DNA of 64,000 bases from Euphorbia lathyris (GCF_963576675.1 NC_088913.1:2175001-2239000); one strand, 5' to 3'. Counted from the first letter of the stretch, positions 44,761 through 55,915 are shown. Made by a program: numbers and translations. The notes: a model not told the origin generated them from the sequence alone.

Positions 44761-46572
44761 TGATAGCGCGACGCCTAGTGGTAGAGTTTCTTACGACGAC
44801 TAAATGTGTATTGCGGTGAATGTGCTATGAATATGGATGTGATCTTTTAAATGTTCTTAGGTCTACTAGACGCTACGACTACTTAGGGGCAAGTGTACCC
44901 CGTCGTATCAAGTAATAATCCGGTTAAGATCGGGTATCGTATCCACGGGATTTATAATTACAAGTATTAGACGACTCGGTTTCGTATGTTATTTAAGCGG
45001 CGATTACTTTGGGGATGAAGTAAGATACAACTACACACTATCCTAACTATTGGCGACTCAGATTTGTGTAGCTAAAACCCTATGAAGTGGGATGAATATC
45101 GATAAGTTATAACCACGATAAATAATGACTCTAAATGCATACCGATAATAATTTACTCTTGCAAAGACGACTAAGTATAGTAGGACCGACCCGTGAAGCA
45201 CTTAAACTACGTAATTCCTAGTCAAGGCGTGTCTAATGCGGGGGAATTAGAAACTAGGGCCTGTAAGTTCCGTGGTTTGTCAATTCCTACGGTTTCCGGT
45301 TTGTCACTTCCGGTAGGGCAACACCTATATAACTCCCTAAAGATAGCCCGAATGGCATCGGAAATCGCGTTCTCCTACACAATAGTCAATTATCAATATC
45401 AAAACAAGTAGCAAATACTAACACGTAAAGGGAAATAGAGATTATAAATCATGAAATTATAAATATGAAATGTTTATAAATGGAATACAACCAAGCCTAG
45501 TACATAGGAAGAGTACAAGCTAATTAGCACATAAAAGGGGAGAATCCGCCATTGAAACTAGCTAACCGGACTCAAAGCCGTCTCCTAGGTCGTGGAGGTG
45601 GAACTCTCGAGCTTGGTGACGAATGGTGGAGTGGAACTTCGATGGAATGCCGGAACAACCGAACAAGCTCTCGAGGTGGAGAGTTTAGCTACAAAAATTG
45701 AATCTATACTACAACAAGTATAATTTGCTCTCTAGTGTGTAATTATTTCTTGGTATCAAATGAAGTTCAAGAGCTTCCTATTTATAGACATCAAGCAAGG
45801 GCAAGTTTGTAATTTCACAAAGCACAAGTATGGAGCAACATCATTTGGTGCAGAAATCCCATGTTACACCCCGCGTAAATTGGTCTACGCCCCGCGTAAA
45901 TGCCCATTCCGTCAGAAATCTCCTGCATGTGGACCAATTCGTTGTCTTATTGTCTCAAGCATGCCCTGCGTAAAGGATTGTACGCCCCGCGTGTTTGAGT
46001 CTCTGAAGTTTTATTGCTTGAATTGGTGCTTTTACGCCGTGCGTAGCTGAAGTACGCCCCGCGTAAAAGAGTCTCTGATCTTTTTACGTTGAAGAACTGC
46101 CTTTTACGCCCCGCGTATATGGTGATACGCCCCGCGTATGGAGAGTTGACTCTGGGAGACAATGCAGTCTGACTTTCAGGATTAGGCCAATTATTGCCGA
46201 CATGTGTCATACGCCCCGCGTAGAGTGGCATACGCCCCGCGTATGCTGAGTCAGTTCCACATGGCTTCTTCGGATAAGGCAATCATTACCGACACCATGT
46301 TTCACGCCCCGCGTAGGGGATTATACGCCCCGCGTATGGAGTGGATTTTTGCTCCTTTCTCTTACCTGAAATACAAATCTTGAGAGCCGAGTTAGCTTGA
46401 CATTTTTATTTCCTAAACTAATCAAAAACGAAGAAAATTAACTGAAAGTACGAGATTTATTTTTATTTCTTTATTTTATCAAAACACTTTATTTTTGTCA
46501 TTAAACTTATTTATTTTATCCAAAATCAACCCGTAAATCACGCTAAAAGATAGAGGTAAAATACCCCTATCA
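44761..46572 (-). repeat. LTR 3 of element E (5'-most)
   Basis: 1,812 bp with TATAAATAG at 45778-45787 (minus). The U3 array at 45864-46336 holds twelve TACGCCCCGCGTA-type words. One extra copy at 46209-46221 comes from a short local duplication. Confidence 0.92.
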
Positions 46573-46577
46573 GGTGT
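46573..46577. repeat. Target site duplication of element E, right copy
   Basis: GGTGT. Confidence 0.9.
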
Positions 46578-46602
46578 CCTGACGACTTTCGATAAAGGAG
46601 GC
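46573..46602 (-). pseudogene. Tat/Retand-type pol fragment (T), continuation
   Basis: Thirty bases in the same reading frame as 21171-21687 across element E, coding LLYRKSSGHP, which is the expected lead-in to the integrase zinc region. Element D starts at 46603. Confidence 0.7.
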
Positions 46603-46915
46603 TGTTAGGCATGAAATTGACTTAGTTTAACATAATACTTATATGAGAATTTGGGTGTTTTTTACATTATATTGCAAGATAAAGGACTTGTCTTTTTATA
46701 GGTGAGCATTGATAAAAGCCAAACTCGCTGGAAACAGCTTATTTCGCTACCGCCAAGAAGGAGTGGAGCCTTATTTTGATCCAGCGGTTAAACGCCGGAT
46801 ACTCAATGACGGACAGCGACAGATCAGAGGTGGCAGAGGCAGAGGCAGAGGCAGAGCATCAGGTGGAAAAGTGTTAAGGTGGAATTATTCAAAGAAGCAA
46901 TATGACATGAAGTAT
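46603..46915 (+). repeat. 5' LTR of element D, first part
   Basis: Starts TGTTAGGCATG. With 54930-55891 it makes an LTR of about 1,275 bp. It contains an Arg/Gly-rich open frame (46709-46918) with GRGRGRG repeats that runs out of the LTR start region. I see no reason to call this a gene. Confidence 0.7.
46911..46915. repeat. Target site duplication of element H, left copy
   Basis: AGTAT, identical to 54925-54929. Confidence 0.92.
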
Positions 46916-47676
46916 TGATGGCTGTAGCTTCGTCTAGCGTAGTGTTTTCTACGAAAAAATGTATATTACGATAAGTGCGTTACGACTATGGATGTGATCT
47001 TTCTAAATGCTTTATATATACTAGACGTCACTACTTAGGGGCAAGTGTACCCCGTCGTATCAAGTAATAATCCGGTTAAGACCGGGTATCGAATCCGCGG
47101 GATTTATAACTGCAAGTATTAAACGACTCGGTTTTATACGTTATTTAAGCGGTGAATACTTTGAGGTTGATGTGGGGACCAAATACAAACTACTCCTAAC
47201 TAGGGGTGAGGCGAATTTATATAACAAAACTCTATGAAATGATGTGGGTGCGATAGGTTATAAATATGACAAATAATGACTCCTAATGCATATACGGTTG
47301 ATGTTTTGCTCTTGCAAAGACGACTACGTGTAGTGTAACCGATCCGTGAAGTACTTAGACTACGTGGTTCCTAGTCAAGGCGTGTCTAATGCTTGGGACT
47401 AGAAATTAGATCCCGTAAGTTCCGTGGCTTGTCAATTCCTACGGTTTTCGGTTTGTCACTTCCGGTAAGGCAACACCTATATGAATCCCTAAAGATAGCC
47501 CGAATGGCGTCGGAAATCGCGTTCTCCTACACAATAATCAATTATGGGTATCAAAACAAGTAGCAAACATCAACACATATATAGAAAAGAAGATTATGAA
47601 TCATAAATTATAAATATGGAGAATGTAAATATGAATTACAATCAAGCCTAGTACATAGGATGAGTACAAGCTAATT

Positions 47677-47693
47677 AGCAAGTGTAAAGGGAA
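47677..47693. repeat. LINE target site duplication, left copy
   Basis: AGCAAGTGTAAAGGGAA, 17 bp, repeated exactly at 49703-49719. Confidence 0.92.
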
Positions 47694-47736
47694 TTATCTT
47701 AGCGATCTTTCGGGTATCCCTCTTACCCAATCCCGG

Positions 47737-48470
47737 ATGCTTTGCTCTAAGAACATGGATAGAAGCCTCTGTAATAAGCTTAGCGATCTTTCGGGTATCC
47801 CTCTTACCCAATCCTTGGGAAAGTATCTTGGGATCCCCCTTCATAGTGACAGAGTTTCCAAAGCCTCCTTTAAGGAGACTCTGGACAAAACTAATGGGTT
47901 GTGTGCTAGTTGGAAGGCCAATTCTCTTTCCTTGGCTGGCCGTCTAACCTTAATTCAGTCTGTCAACTGCACAGCTCCCAATCATATCATGCAAGCATGT
48001 AAGTTGCCTGAGTCGGTTCTCAATGAGCTTGATAAAATCAACCGGTGTTTTCTTTGGGGTGAGTCTGGAGAGGGTAGGAAGATTCACCTAGTCCCTTGGA
48101 AGGAGGTCTGCCAGCCTAAAAGCAGGGGGGTCTTGGCATCAGATAAGCTAAAGATAACAATAAGGTCTTGTTGATGAAGCTCCTCTGGAGAATGTGGCAG
48201 AACCCTTCTTCTCTTTAGGTTCGATTGCTTTGTGGCAAGTATCGAAAGGACAAAATCTTTGGGGGCCCTAAAGAGAGGATTGGCAATTGTTCTTTCCTTT
48301 GGAAAGGGCTCAGTGCTGTGTTTGCTGAGTTCTGCACGGGGGTTGGCCTGGAGGTGGGTAATGGTAAGTCCATAAGCTTCTGATATGACACCTGGATCGG
48401 AGATAAACCTCTTATAGAGGTTTGCTGCTCTCCCCCGCCTAGCAATTTCTGCAACTGGAGGATTGCCGAT
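47737..48470 (+). pseudogene. LINE reverse transcriptase, C-terminal part
   Basis: Open from 47737 to 48174 with LGKYLGIPLHSDRV, SWKANSLSLAGRLTLIQSV and CFLWGESGEGRKIHLVPWKEV. These form the thumb and connection region seen before zf-RVT in plant L1 proteins. The sequence continues to 48470 in other frames (LLMKLLWRMW.., then DTWIGDKPL), so at least two frameshifts and a stop are present. The catalytic RT core is missing through 5' truncation. Confidence 0.8.
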
Positions 48471-49652
48471 GTGGTGGACTCTGATGGGGACTGGATTTGG
48501 TCTATGTTTGATTCCTTCTTGAGCCTTGATTCTCTCCTCAGAATCAGGGGAGTGAAGATTAGTAACCTTGAGGAGGACAAGGATAGGCATTGCTGGGCCC
48601 TGACAAAAAATGGAGCTTACTCTTGCAAGTCTGCCTTTGAAGCTTTTACTCTTGACAGATCCGACCCTCTTTCGGACACTTGGAAATCCATTTGGGCTCT
48701 GAAAATCCCTTACCGAATGAGGAGCTTCATGTGGCTTGGAGTCAAGGACAGGTTGCTGACTAATTCGGATAGACATAGACGTCACTTGGCGGATTCAGGT
48801 GCTTGCAGTAGATGCAGAGGCCAAGTTGAATCTTTGTGCCATGCCCTTAGGGACTGCCCTAAGAGTAAGGAGGTTTGGCAGAAAGTTCTTCCGCACCATA
48901 TTCTCCCCTCCTTCTTTGCCTACCCTGAGAATGACTGGTTCTCCAATGGGGTTAAAGGTAGGTTAATGGCTAGCATGGAGCAGGGAGACATTTTATTTGC
49001 TATTATCTGCCACCACCTTTGGAAGTGGAGAAACGAGGAGATCTTTGGTGAGAAGACTGTTTTTATTCAGAACTTACCCGAGTTCTTCTCTAAAAAGCTC
49101 CTTACCATTACGGGGAGCTTCAAAGGGGACCCCCTTGCCAATTCTACCCAGAATAAAGAGGTTCAACTCGTTGGGTGGTGTAGACCGAAGGATGGGGTGG
49201 TTAAGTTGAACACGGATGGCTCATGTCTCAACAATGGAAAGATCGCGGCTGGAGGCATGCTTAGGGACGCGGGAGGTGCCTGGTTGTCTGGATTCACCCA
49301 TAACCTGGGTTTGGGCTCATCCTTTTCAGCGGAACTTTGGGGTATTCTTTCTGGAGTCAAGCTTGCCAGAAATCTGGGTATTAAAAGGCTTGCTGTGATC
49401 TCTAATAATCATGTTTTTTGTCTTAGTAGCCAGAACCTTATCAAAGCAATAAGAAGTCTTGGCTCCTCCTTTGAGTCCTTAGAGTTCAGCCACATCTATA
49501 GAGAACAAAATCGAATTGCGGATCGCTTGGTGGCGGCTGAGCACGAGGGGATGTTAGGTGTTTCCACCCTTTCTGATCCTCCTATCTATCTTTCTTCTCT
49601 CCTTTTAGAGGACAGAGTTGGGGTTAGCTTTCCTAGGCTGATCCCAGGTTAG
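48471..49652 (+). CDS. LINE zf-RVT and RNase H region
   Basis: A 393-codon open frame, the C-terminal part of a plant L1 ORF2. The first third is zf-RVT (YSCKSAFEAF, WALKIPYRMRSFMWLGVKDRL, CSRCRGQVESLCHALRDCP). The last 150 residues are RNase H (KLNTDGSCLNNGKIAAGGML, SAELWGILSGVKLA, HIYREQNRIADRLVA). The second Asp of the usual RNase H centre appears to be replaced in VISNNHVF, where Asp-Ser is expected. It is not a complete protein because the N-terminus is missing. It runs to within 50 bp of the poly-A tail. Confidence 0.85.
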   Translation: MVDSDGDWIWSMFDSFLSLDSLLRIRGVKISNLEEDKDRHCWALTKNGAYSCKSAFEAFTLDRSDPLSDTWKSIWALKIPYRMRSFMWLGVKDRLLTNSDRHRRHLADSGACSRCRGQVESLCHALRDCPKSKEVWQKVLPHHILPSFFAYPENDWFSNGVKGRLMASMEQGDILFAIICHHLWKWRNEEIFGEKTVFIQNLPEFFSKKLLTITGSFKGDPLANSTQNKEVQLVGWCRPKDGVVKLNTDGSCLNNGKIAAGGMLRDAGGAWLSGFTHNLGLGSSFSAELWGILSGVKLARNLGIKRLAVISNNHVFCLSSQNLIKAIRSLGSSFESLEFSHIYREQNRIADRLVAAEHEGMLGVSTLSDPPIYLSSLLLEDRVGVSFPRLIPG

Positions 49653-50675
49653 TTTTTGTCTCGGTGTTGGTTTATTTTCTTTCCTGTTTCTACCAAAAAA
49701 AAAGCAAGTGTAAAGGGAAGAATCCACCCTCGGAACTAGCTAACCGGACTCAAAGCCATATCTTAGGACTTGGATGGTGGAGCTTTCGAGCTTGGTGCAC
49801 GGAGATGGAGCGGAACTTTGATAGAATGCCGGAATCAACGAACAAGCTCTCAAGGTGAAAGAGTTTGGCTATATAAAGCCTAAAAACAAAATATAAACTA
49901 CAAATGACAAGAATTTAATCTTAAGATGGTATATGTTACAAGGTGTATATGATAAAAGTTTTTTAAAATGAGTGCTAGTCACTCTTATTTATACACATCA
50001 AGCTAGGGGTGAAAATGTAATTCCACAAGGTGCAAGCATGGAGGAACATGATTTTGTGCAGAAATCCTATAATATACCTCGCGTAGGGTGTGGAATGCCC
50101 CGCGTGTTTGCCCATTCCGTCAGAAATCTCCTGCATGTGGACCAATTCCAGATCTTGTTGTCTCAAACACGCCCCGCGTAGACTGGGATGTGCCTTGCGT
50201 GTTTGAGTTTCTAAGTTTTTATTGCTTGAATTGGGTCTTTTATGCCGTGCGTAGCTGAAGCACGCCCCGCGTAAAAGAGTCTCTGAGCTTTTTACATTGA
50301 AGAAATTCCTTACACGCCCCGCGTATGGTGGTACACGCCTCGCGTATTGATGACTAGATCCCACGTGGTGCCTGTGGATAAGTCAATTATTTCTGATCAA
50401 TGTTTCACGCCTTGCGTGAGGAGTGATGCGCCTTACGTGTATGGGTGGATTTTCACTTCTTGCTTGTACCTGAAATACAATTCTCGAGAGCCAAGTTAGC
50501 TTGATGTTTTATTTCCTAAATTAATCAAAAACAAGGAAAATTAACCGAAAGTGCGGAATTTATTTTTATTTCGTTATTTTATTAAAACACTCTATTTTTG
50601 CAATTAAACTTATTTATTTCTTCTAAAATTAACCCGTAAATCACGCTAAAAGATAGGGGTAAAATACCCCTATCA

Positions 50676-52797
50676 AACCTCCTCGGACTTTAAAGTTTTA
50701 CTTGTCCTCAAGTAAAAGAAATCGAAAGATAAGGGATTGAGATTTTTAAGAAACAACCGTCAGTTGGTTTTACCAAGTGCGTGATTTCAAAGTTAAAGTT
50801 TTATGCAAAGTTTTCGGTAAACACCTACGCAAACAATCGAGTGACCAAAACTTATTTGAAACCTCCATGATCAAAATTAATAGGCAATATTAACGGGGGT
50901 TGATTATCTTTTGAGGACCCGATAGTACCTCACCAAGGGATTTCACTCGTACGCTCAAACTTTGGTGGGTCGGTGTTTTAGCACTCTTCTTTGCACTTAC
51001 CCGAGATCACTTTGAGTTTGCATTTTCATCCGGGTTTTTCCTCCTATGTTATGGTTTAGACAATATTAAAAATGAACCCGGAGGGGGGTTGTAATGTGGG
51101 TGGCTTTTTAGTGGTTAATTTTTAAAAACTCGAGTTTAAATACCATTTTGATGATTGCACCGTATTTTATTTTGGCCTTGGTAAGTTTGTAAAATATAAC
51201 TCGAAATTGCTCGGGTGGAGCTTGAGAATGCCTTTTTGCTCTTTATTGTGTTTTCTTTTTCTTTTTGTTTTGAGAGCGGCACAAAAACGATTTCGAAAGT
51301 TTAAGGTGCTTATTTATCAAGGCCTTGGCTTATTTCGGGTGCGAATTGATTTTGTTGGTATTTAAACAAGAGAAAAAAGAGGGTTAATTGTTAAAAAGGG
51401 TATTAACAAGAAAAGTCGGTTAGTAGGCTCAAGGGGGGTTTCCTAGAGGTTGATAAAAACGAGAAAAATAAATCAAGAAAAGAATTAAACTAGGTGGGCT
51501 CGTTTTATCATCTATTGCCATTTTAACCAAAATAGGTGTACTTAACCCGGTATTAGATGCAAACTCTATGAGTCGAGTGAAGTCAAAGCTCTCGAAAAAT
51601 TGTGAAAGAATTAGAGTTCTCGTATGAACTCTTTTAGGCTCAAAATTACCTCACAAAATTTCGGGTTTAAATTGTGTACTATCGAGTCTTCGCTAAACTT
51701 TCAAACATCTCGTTTTTATTGCCTTTTTAAATTTCATTATGGAGATGACACATGGGTTAGGACTCAATGCTTTTGTTTAGTATAAACCTAGGCTTTGCAT
51801 AAATTCTAGAACTTCAAAATTAAGACTAAAATTTCTCACTAAAATCGATCCTTTGTGTTCCGACGGTATTTACCTTTAACGACAAATAACAGAACTTTAG
51901 CTAATTTCCGAGGGAGGGTAGTGTACCGGAAAAAAATTAAAGAATCAATAAATTAGTTTAATTATTTTGTTGTTTATTTAATTTTTATTTTTGTTAGTGC
52001 AAAACAAACGGGAAGTGCGGGGTTGCACGGCCATCCACGTTATTAAAATCACGTATATTCCAAGGATGTTGCAAAAAGAAAAGAAAAAAAAAACAAAAAT
52101 AGAGAAGAAACTAAAAGGACCCTTTGTTGTGTATTTGATTTTTATTTTTTTTATTATTTATATATATATATATTTTTTATTCTTATTATTATTATCATTT
52201 TGACTCATGTGATTAATTGAGGGGTATGGGGGAATGAAAAAAAAAGGTTTGGGAAGAGTGAGATGTGAAAGGAAGCTTGGGAAGAGTGAGAGATGATTGA
52301 GAAACTCAAAATTTAAATGGGGTGTAAGATTATTAATGTAAACATTTTTATTAATTTATTATTTTTTCTTTTTTTTTAATTATTTTTATATATATATTTT
52401 TTATTAAAATAAAATTAGAGAAGAAAGAAAAAAATAAAAATAAAATTTCAACCCGTTGCGACCGGCGGACGTCGCTTCAGCGACGGTGCCCAGCGCTGCC
52501 TGCCAGCGCTGCACGCGGAGCGTGCCCCAGCGGCCAGCAACACTTTTTTTTTTTAGTTTTATTTTTGCCAATGTCAATACTTACAACTCCCTTCCAAATC
52601 GTCCCACCGAATTGACACAAAATTACACGAACACCTAATAAAATGTAAGAAACAAGAATAATTAATCACACGATAATAACTTAAATGTAAAAACTTAAAA
52701 GGTAAATTAAAGACATAAAATTAAACTTTATTCGAGCTTGGGTTGCCTCCCAAGAAGCGCTACTTTATAGTCGGTGAGCTCGACTTAGAATTTCCTC
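50676..52797 (-). other. 3' non-coding and low-complexity region of element H
   Basis: 50676-52050 is a diverged copy of the 3' non-coding region of element E. 52075-52445 is A/T-rich with TTATTA and TATA runs. 52450-52545 is a GC island (CCAGCGCTGCCTGCCAGCGC) followed by a T run. No gene. Confidence 0.7.
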
Positions 52798-53412
52798 CTA
52801 AGTGTATGCTTCCATTCGCGTTAGAAGTGCAAATTCTTGAATAAACAATCCGTACCTACAAAACGGGTTGTTAGTTTCAAAGAATTTTAACAAAAACCAA
52901 AAACTATATTTAAAGAAATTATTGAAGAGTTTAGTTTTCTCCCTTTTTAACTCCTTTGGTAGTTCAAAAAGAGTGAAATATTCCGAGGTAGAAGGAACCT
53001 CAAACTCTTCTAGTTTTGGATTCATTTCCATGGGCCCACACACAACCGGCTCATCGATTAGGATTTCCGGTTCCCCGCAGTTGAGACGGCCTACATAATT
53101 TGGCGACTCCTCTCGAGAGAGCTCAATTAATTCGAGCTCTACATTTCGATCACCCGGATTGGTGTCTCTAATTGATTCGCCCGCGGTTGAATTGATACGA
53201 GACGTCAATCTAGCGACTTGATTTCCCAAATCCCTGCAATATGCCTCATTGTTAGATAATCTCACTTGAATATCTTTAAGCATAGAGATTACCACATCGA
53301 ATTGCGAGGTTGAGTGTTGGTGTGGGCATTCGTCATCCATGCGGTCGTCCCACAGATGACGACTATGAAGCATCATACCATGAAACAAATCATTAGTAAC
53401 AACAAGAAACAA
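52798..53412 (-). CDS. Conserved ORF of unknown function (element H)
   Basis: 204 codons, possibly starting at an internal ATG because the first residues lack a counterpart in F. Residues 40-75 (VVISMLKDIQVRLSNNEAYC, DLGNQVARL) match the coiled-coil tail of Athila Gag, so the N-terminal half is a Gag remnant. The C-terminal 80 residues match element F: NPKLEEF, LFELPKELKREKTK, FETNNPFCRYGLFIQEF, LTRMEAYT. It ends where F reads on; a +1 frame then encodes VELTDYKVALLGRQPK with a stop just before it. The function is unknown. Confidence 0.6.
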   Translation of the reverse strand: MFLVVTNDLFHGMMLHSRHLWDDRMDDECPHQHSTSQFDVVISMLKDIQVRLSNNEAYCRDLGNQVARLTSRINSTAGESIRDTNPGDRNVELELIELSREESPNYVGRLNCGEPEILIDEPVVCGPMEMNPKLEEFEVPSTSEYFTLFELPKELKREKTKLFNNFFKYSFWFLLKFFETNNPFCRYGLFIQEFALLTRMEAYT

Positions 53413-53500
53413 AATAAATTATTCACAAAAAGAAAGTAATATCTACAAATGCTTAGACTAACAATAAAACGTTTTTGTCTAATATTGCAAAAATTATAAA

Positions 53501-53518
53501 TCCTCGGCAATAGCGCCA
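53501..53518 (-). other. Degenerate tRNA-Asp primer-binding site (element H)
   Basis: 15 of 18 match; mismatches at 53504, 53511 and 53512. Confidence 0.8.
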
Positions 53519-53524
53519 AAAACT

Positions 53525-54924
53525 TGATGGCTGTAGCTTCGTCTAGCGTAGTGTTTTCTACGACAAAATGTATATTACGATAAGTGCGTTACGACTATGG
53601 ATGTGATCTTTCTAAATGCTTTATATATACTAGATGTCACTACTTAGGGGCAAGTGTACCCCGTCGTATCAAGTAATAATCCGGTTAAGACCGGGTATCG
53701 AATTCGCGGGATTTATAACTGCAAGTATTAAACGACTCGGTTTTATACGTTATTTAAGCGGTGAATACTTTGAGGTTGATGTGGGGACCAACTACAAACT
53801 ACTCCTAACTACGGGTGAGGCGAATTTATATAACAAAACTCTATGAAATGATGTGGGTGCGATAAGTTATAAATATGACAAATAACGACTCCTAATGCAT
53901 ATACGGTTGATGTTTTGCTCTTGCAAAGACGACTACGTGTAGTGTAACCGACCCGTGAAGTACTTAGACTACGTGGTTCCTAGTCAAGGCGTGTCTAATG
54001 CTTGGGACCAGAAATTAGAGCCCGTAAGTTCCGTGGCTTGTCAATTCCTACGGTTTCCGGTTTGTCACTTTCGGTAAGGCAACACCTATATGAATCCCTA
54101 AAGATAGCCCGAATGGCGTCGGAAATCGCGTTCTCCTACACAATAATCAATTACGAGTATCAAAACAAGTAGCAAACATCAACACATATATAGAAAAGAA
54201 GATTATGAATCATAAATTATAAATATGGAGAATGCAAATATGAATTACAACCAAGCCTAGTACATAGGATGAGTACAAGCTAATTAGCAAGTGTAAAGGG
54301 AATAATCCACCCTCGGAACTAGCTAACCGGACTCAAAGCCGTCTCTTAGGACTTGGATGGTGGAGCTTTCGAGCTTGGTGCACGGAGATGGAGCGGAACT
54401 TTGATAGAATGCCGGAATCAACGAACAAGCTCTCAAGGTGAAAGAGTTTGGCTATATAAAGCCTAAAAACAAAATCTAAACTACAAATGACAAGAATTTA
54501 ATCTTAAGATGGTATATGTTACAAGGTGTCTCTGAGCTTTTTACATTAAAGAACTTCCTTACACGCCCCGCGTATGGTGGTACACGCCTCGCGTATTGAT
54601 GACTAGATCCCATGTGGTGCCTGTGGATAAGTCAATTATTTCTGATCAATGTTTCACGCCTTGCATGAGGAGTGATGCGCCTTGCGTGTATGGGTGGATT
54701 TTCACTTCTTGCTTGTACCTGAAATACAATTCTCGAGAGCCGAGTTAGCTTAACGTTTTATTTCCTAAATTAATCAAAAACAAGGAAAATTAACCGAAAG
54801 TGCGGAGTTTATTTTTATTTCGTTATTTTATTAAAACACTCTATTTTTGCAATTAAACTTATTTATTTCTTCTAAAATTAACCCGTAAATCACGCTAAAA
54901 GATAGGGGTAAAATACCCCTATCA
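53525..54924 (-). repeat. 5' LTR of element H, promoter deleted
   Basis: 1,400 bp. Relative to the 3' LTR it lacks 334 bp (equivalent to 49947-50280), including the TATA box and most GC words. The junction is at 54529/54530 with a GT microhomology. Confidence 0.88.
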
Positions 54925-54929
54925 AGTAT
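54925..54929. repeat. Target site duplication of element H, right copy
   Basis: AGTAT. Confidence 0.92.
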
Positions 54930-55891
54930 CGACCATTGAGTGTTCAAGGGTCAAAAAGGATTCCGAATCATTTCACTTTATTTTTGTTTTAGTATTAGTT
55001 GACTTAATTTCTGTAAAGGTACTTGACTTGTACCAATTTTGTCCCTGTCTTTCTCCTTTAAGTAGGCGTAGCGAAGGAAAGATAAGGAGGTCGGATAGTT
55101 TTAGTTTTCATAGAATAGACAAGTTATCTTAGAAAAAGCTTTAGATTAGAGCTCCAATGGAGCTTCTCGTTGTATCAAGAACAACTGATTAACCACTGCT
55201 CGATATGAGTGAGTAATCCATTTTGAATGGGCAAGGCCAGTCCGGGCCAGTAATGTAAGTTTTATATCGTTTTAATGAATGTATAGTATTTTGTCAATGT
55301 TGTGATTGATGAGGGTTTAACTTCTTTGCCTCGGCATTTATGCATATGATAGATGAATGTTAGGACATTGCTTGCATCTTCACTGATATCTCTATTAATC
55401 TCGCAACCTCGAAGCAGAACTGTTAGATGGTTGTGTCGAGGGTTTTCTTAAATAGAAATGCAACTTCGATCTTAATGCGAGAACGAACGTATCTTTAGGA
55501 CGCTAAAGGTTCTAGTAAATCTCAGGAACTTAAGAACACACGAAAGTTGACTTAAGCGGGCATTAAAGCTGATACTTTGGCTTCATTGGCATCATCACTA
55601 ATTCGTTGGAATGTTATAAGGCTTAACACAACATGTTCGGCAGTGCCTAGCATGTTCTGTCTTTTAAACTGTCTTCTATTTGTCATATCTTTCATAACTT
55701 AGCATACTGTTGTTTTAAACTATCACACTCAACCAATCTATCCTACTAAGAAGATACCTTTACGCACACACTCTGTTCAGTAACGATTTTCTTATATCAT
55801 TTTGATCTCAATCCCTGTGGATACGATACTTGACTTATCACTTTATTACTTGTATCTAGTACACTTGCTAGAGTCACATCAGAGGACAACA
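54930..55891 (+). repeat. 5' LTR of element D, second part
   Basis: Ends GGACAACA next to the primer site. The AATCCCTGTGGATACGATAC motif at about 55810 is typical of Athila LTR ends. No gene. Confidence 0.75.
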
Positions 55892-55897
55892 AGTTTT

Positions 55898-55915
55898 TGG
55901 CGCCGTTGTCGGGGA
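55898..55915 (+). other. tRNA-Asp primer-binding site (element D)
   Basis: TGGCGCCGTTGTCGGGGA, 17 of 18 match (T at 55909). Confidence 0.88.

Larger units (their letters stand above)
21688..46572 (-). mobile_element. Element E: tandem Athila-like element with three LTRs and two internal units
   Basis: LTRs are at 21688-23435, 29095-30904 and 44761-46572, all TGATAG..CTATCA, all minus. Internal unit 1 is 23436-29094. Unit 2 is 30905-44760 and also contains a solo LTR and element F. Each unit holds gag and an env-position ORF but no protease, RT or integrase. Without the two insertions unit 2 is about 5.8 kb against 5.66 kb for unit 1. Only the outer ends carry the GGTGT duplication, and the host frame (T) is continuous across it. 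So this is one insertion that later became a tandem array, not two insertions. Confidence 0.9.
47694..49702 (+). mobile_element. 5'-truncated L1-type LINE
   Basis: 2,009 bp ending in an A run, flanked by a 17 bp target duplication, which is the hallmark of target-primed reverse transcription. Only the end of the RT, the zinc-binding zf-RVT region and an RNase H domain remain. The first 35 bp are a copy of a segment 80 bp downstream. Confidence 0.92.
46916..50675 (-). repeat. 3' LTR of element H, carrying a LINE
   Basis: 1,734 bp without the LINE and its duplication. TATA box near 49987 (minus). TACGCCCCGCGTA-like words at about 50070-50440 are more decayed than in element E (for example CACGCCTCGCGTA). 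Confidence 0.88.
46916..54924 (-). mobile_element. Non-autonomous Athila-like element H
   Basis: TGATGGC..CTATCA LTRs with perfect AGTAT duplications, inserted in the LTR of D. The LTRs and 3' non-coding region are diverged relatives of those in element E. The internal region (50676-53524) has one ORF, no gag core and no pol. The 3' LTR carries a LINE. The 5' LTR has lost its promoter and the primer site has three mismatches, so it is no longer mobile. Confidence 0.9.

Noticed and set aside
46709..46918. Arg/Gly-rich open frame (GRGRGRG) as a small RNA-binding protein gene
   Set aside because: It lies in the first part of the D LTR, the repeats are a simple GGCAGA expansion, and there is no homologue or promoter that I can see.
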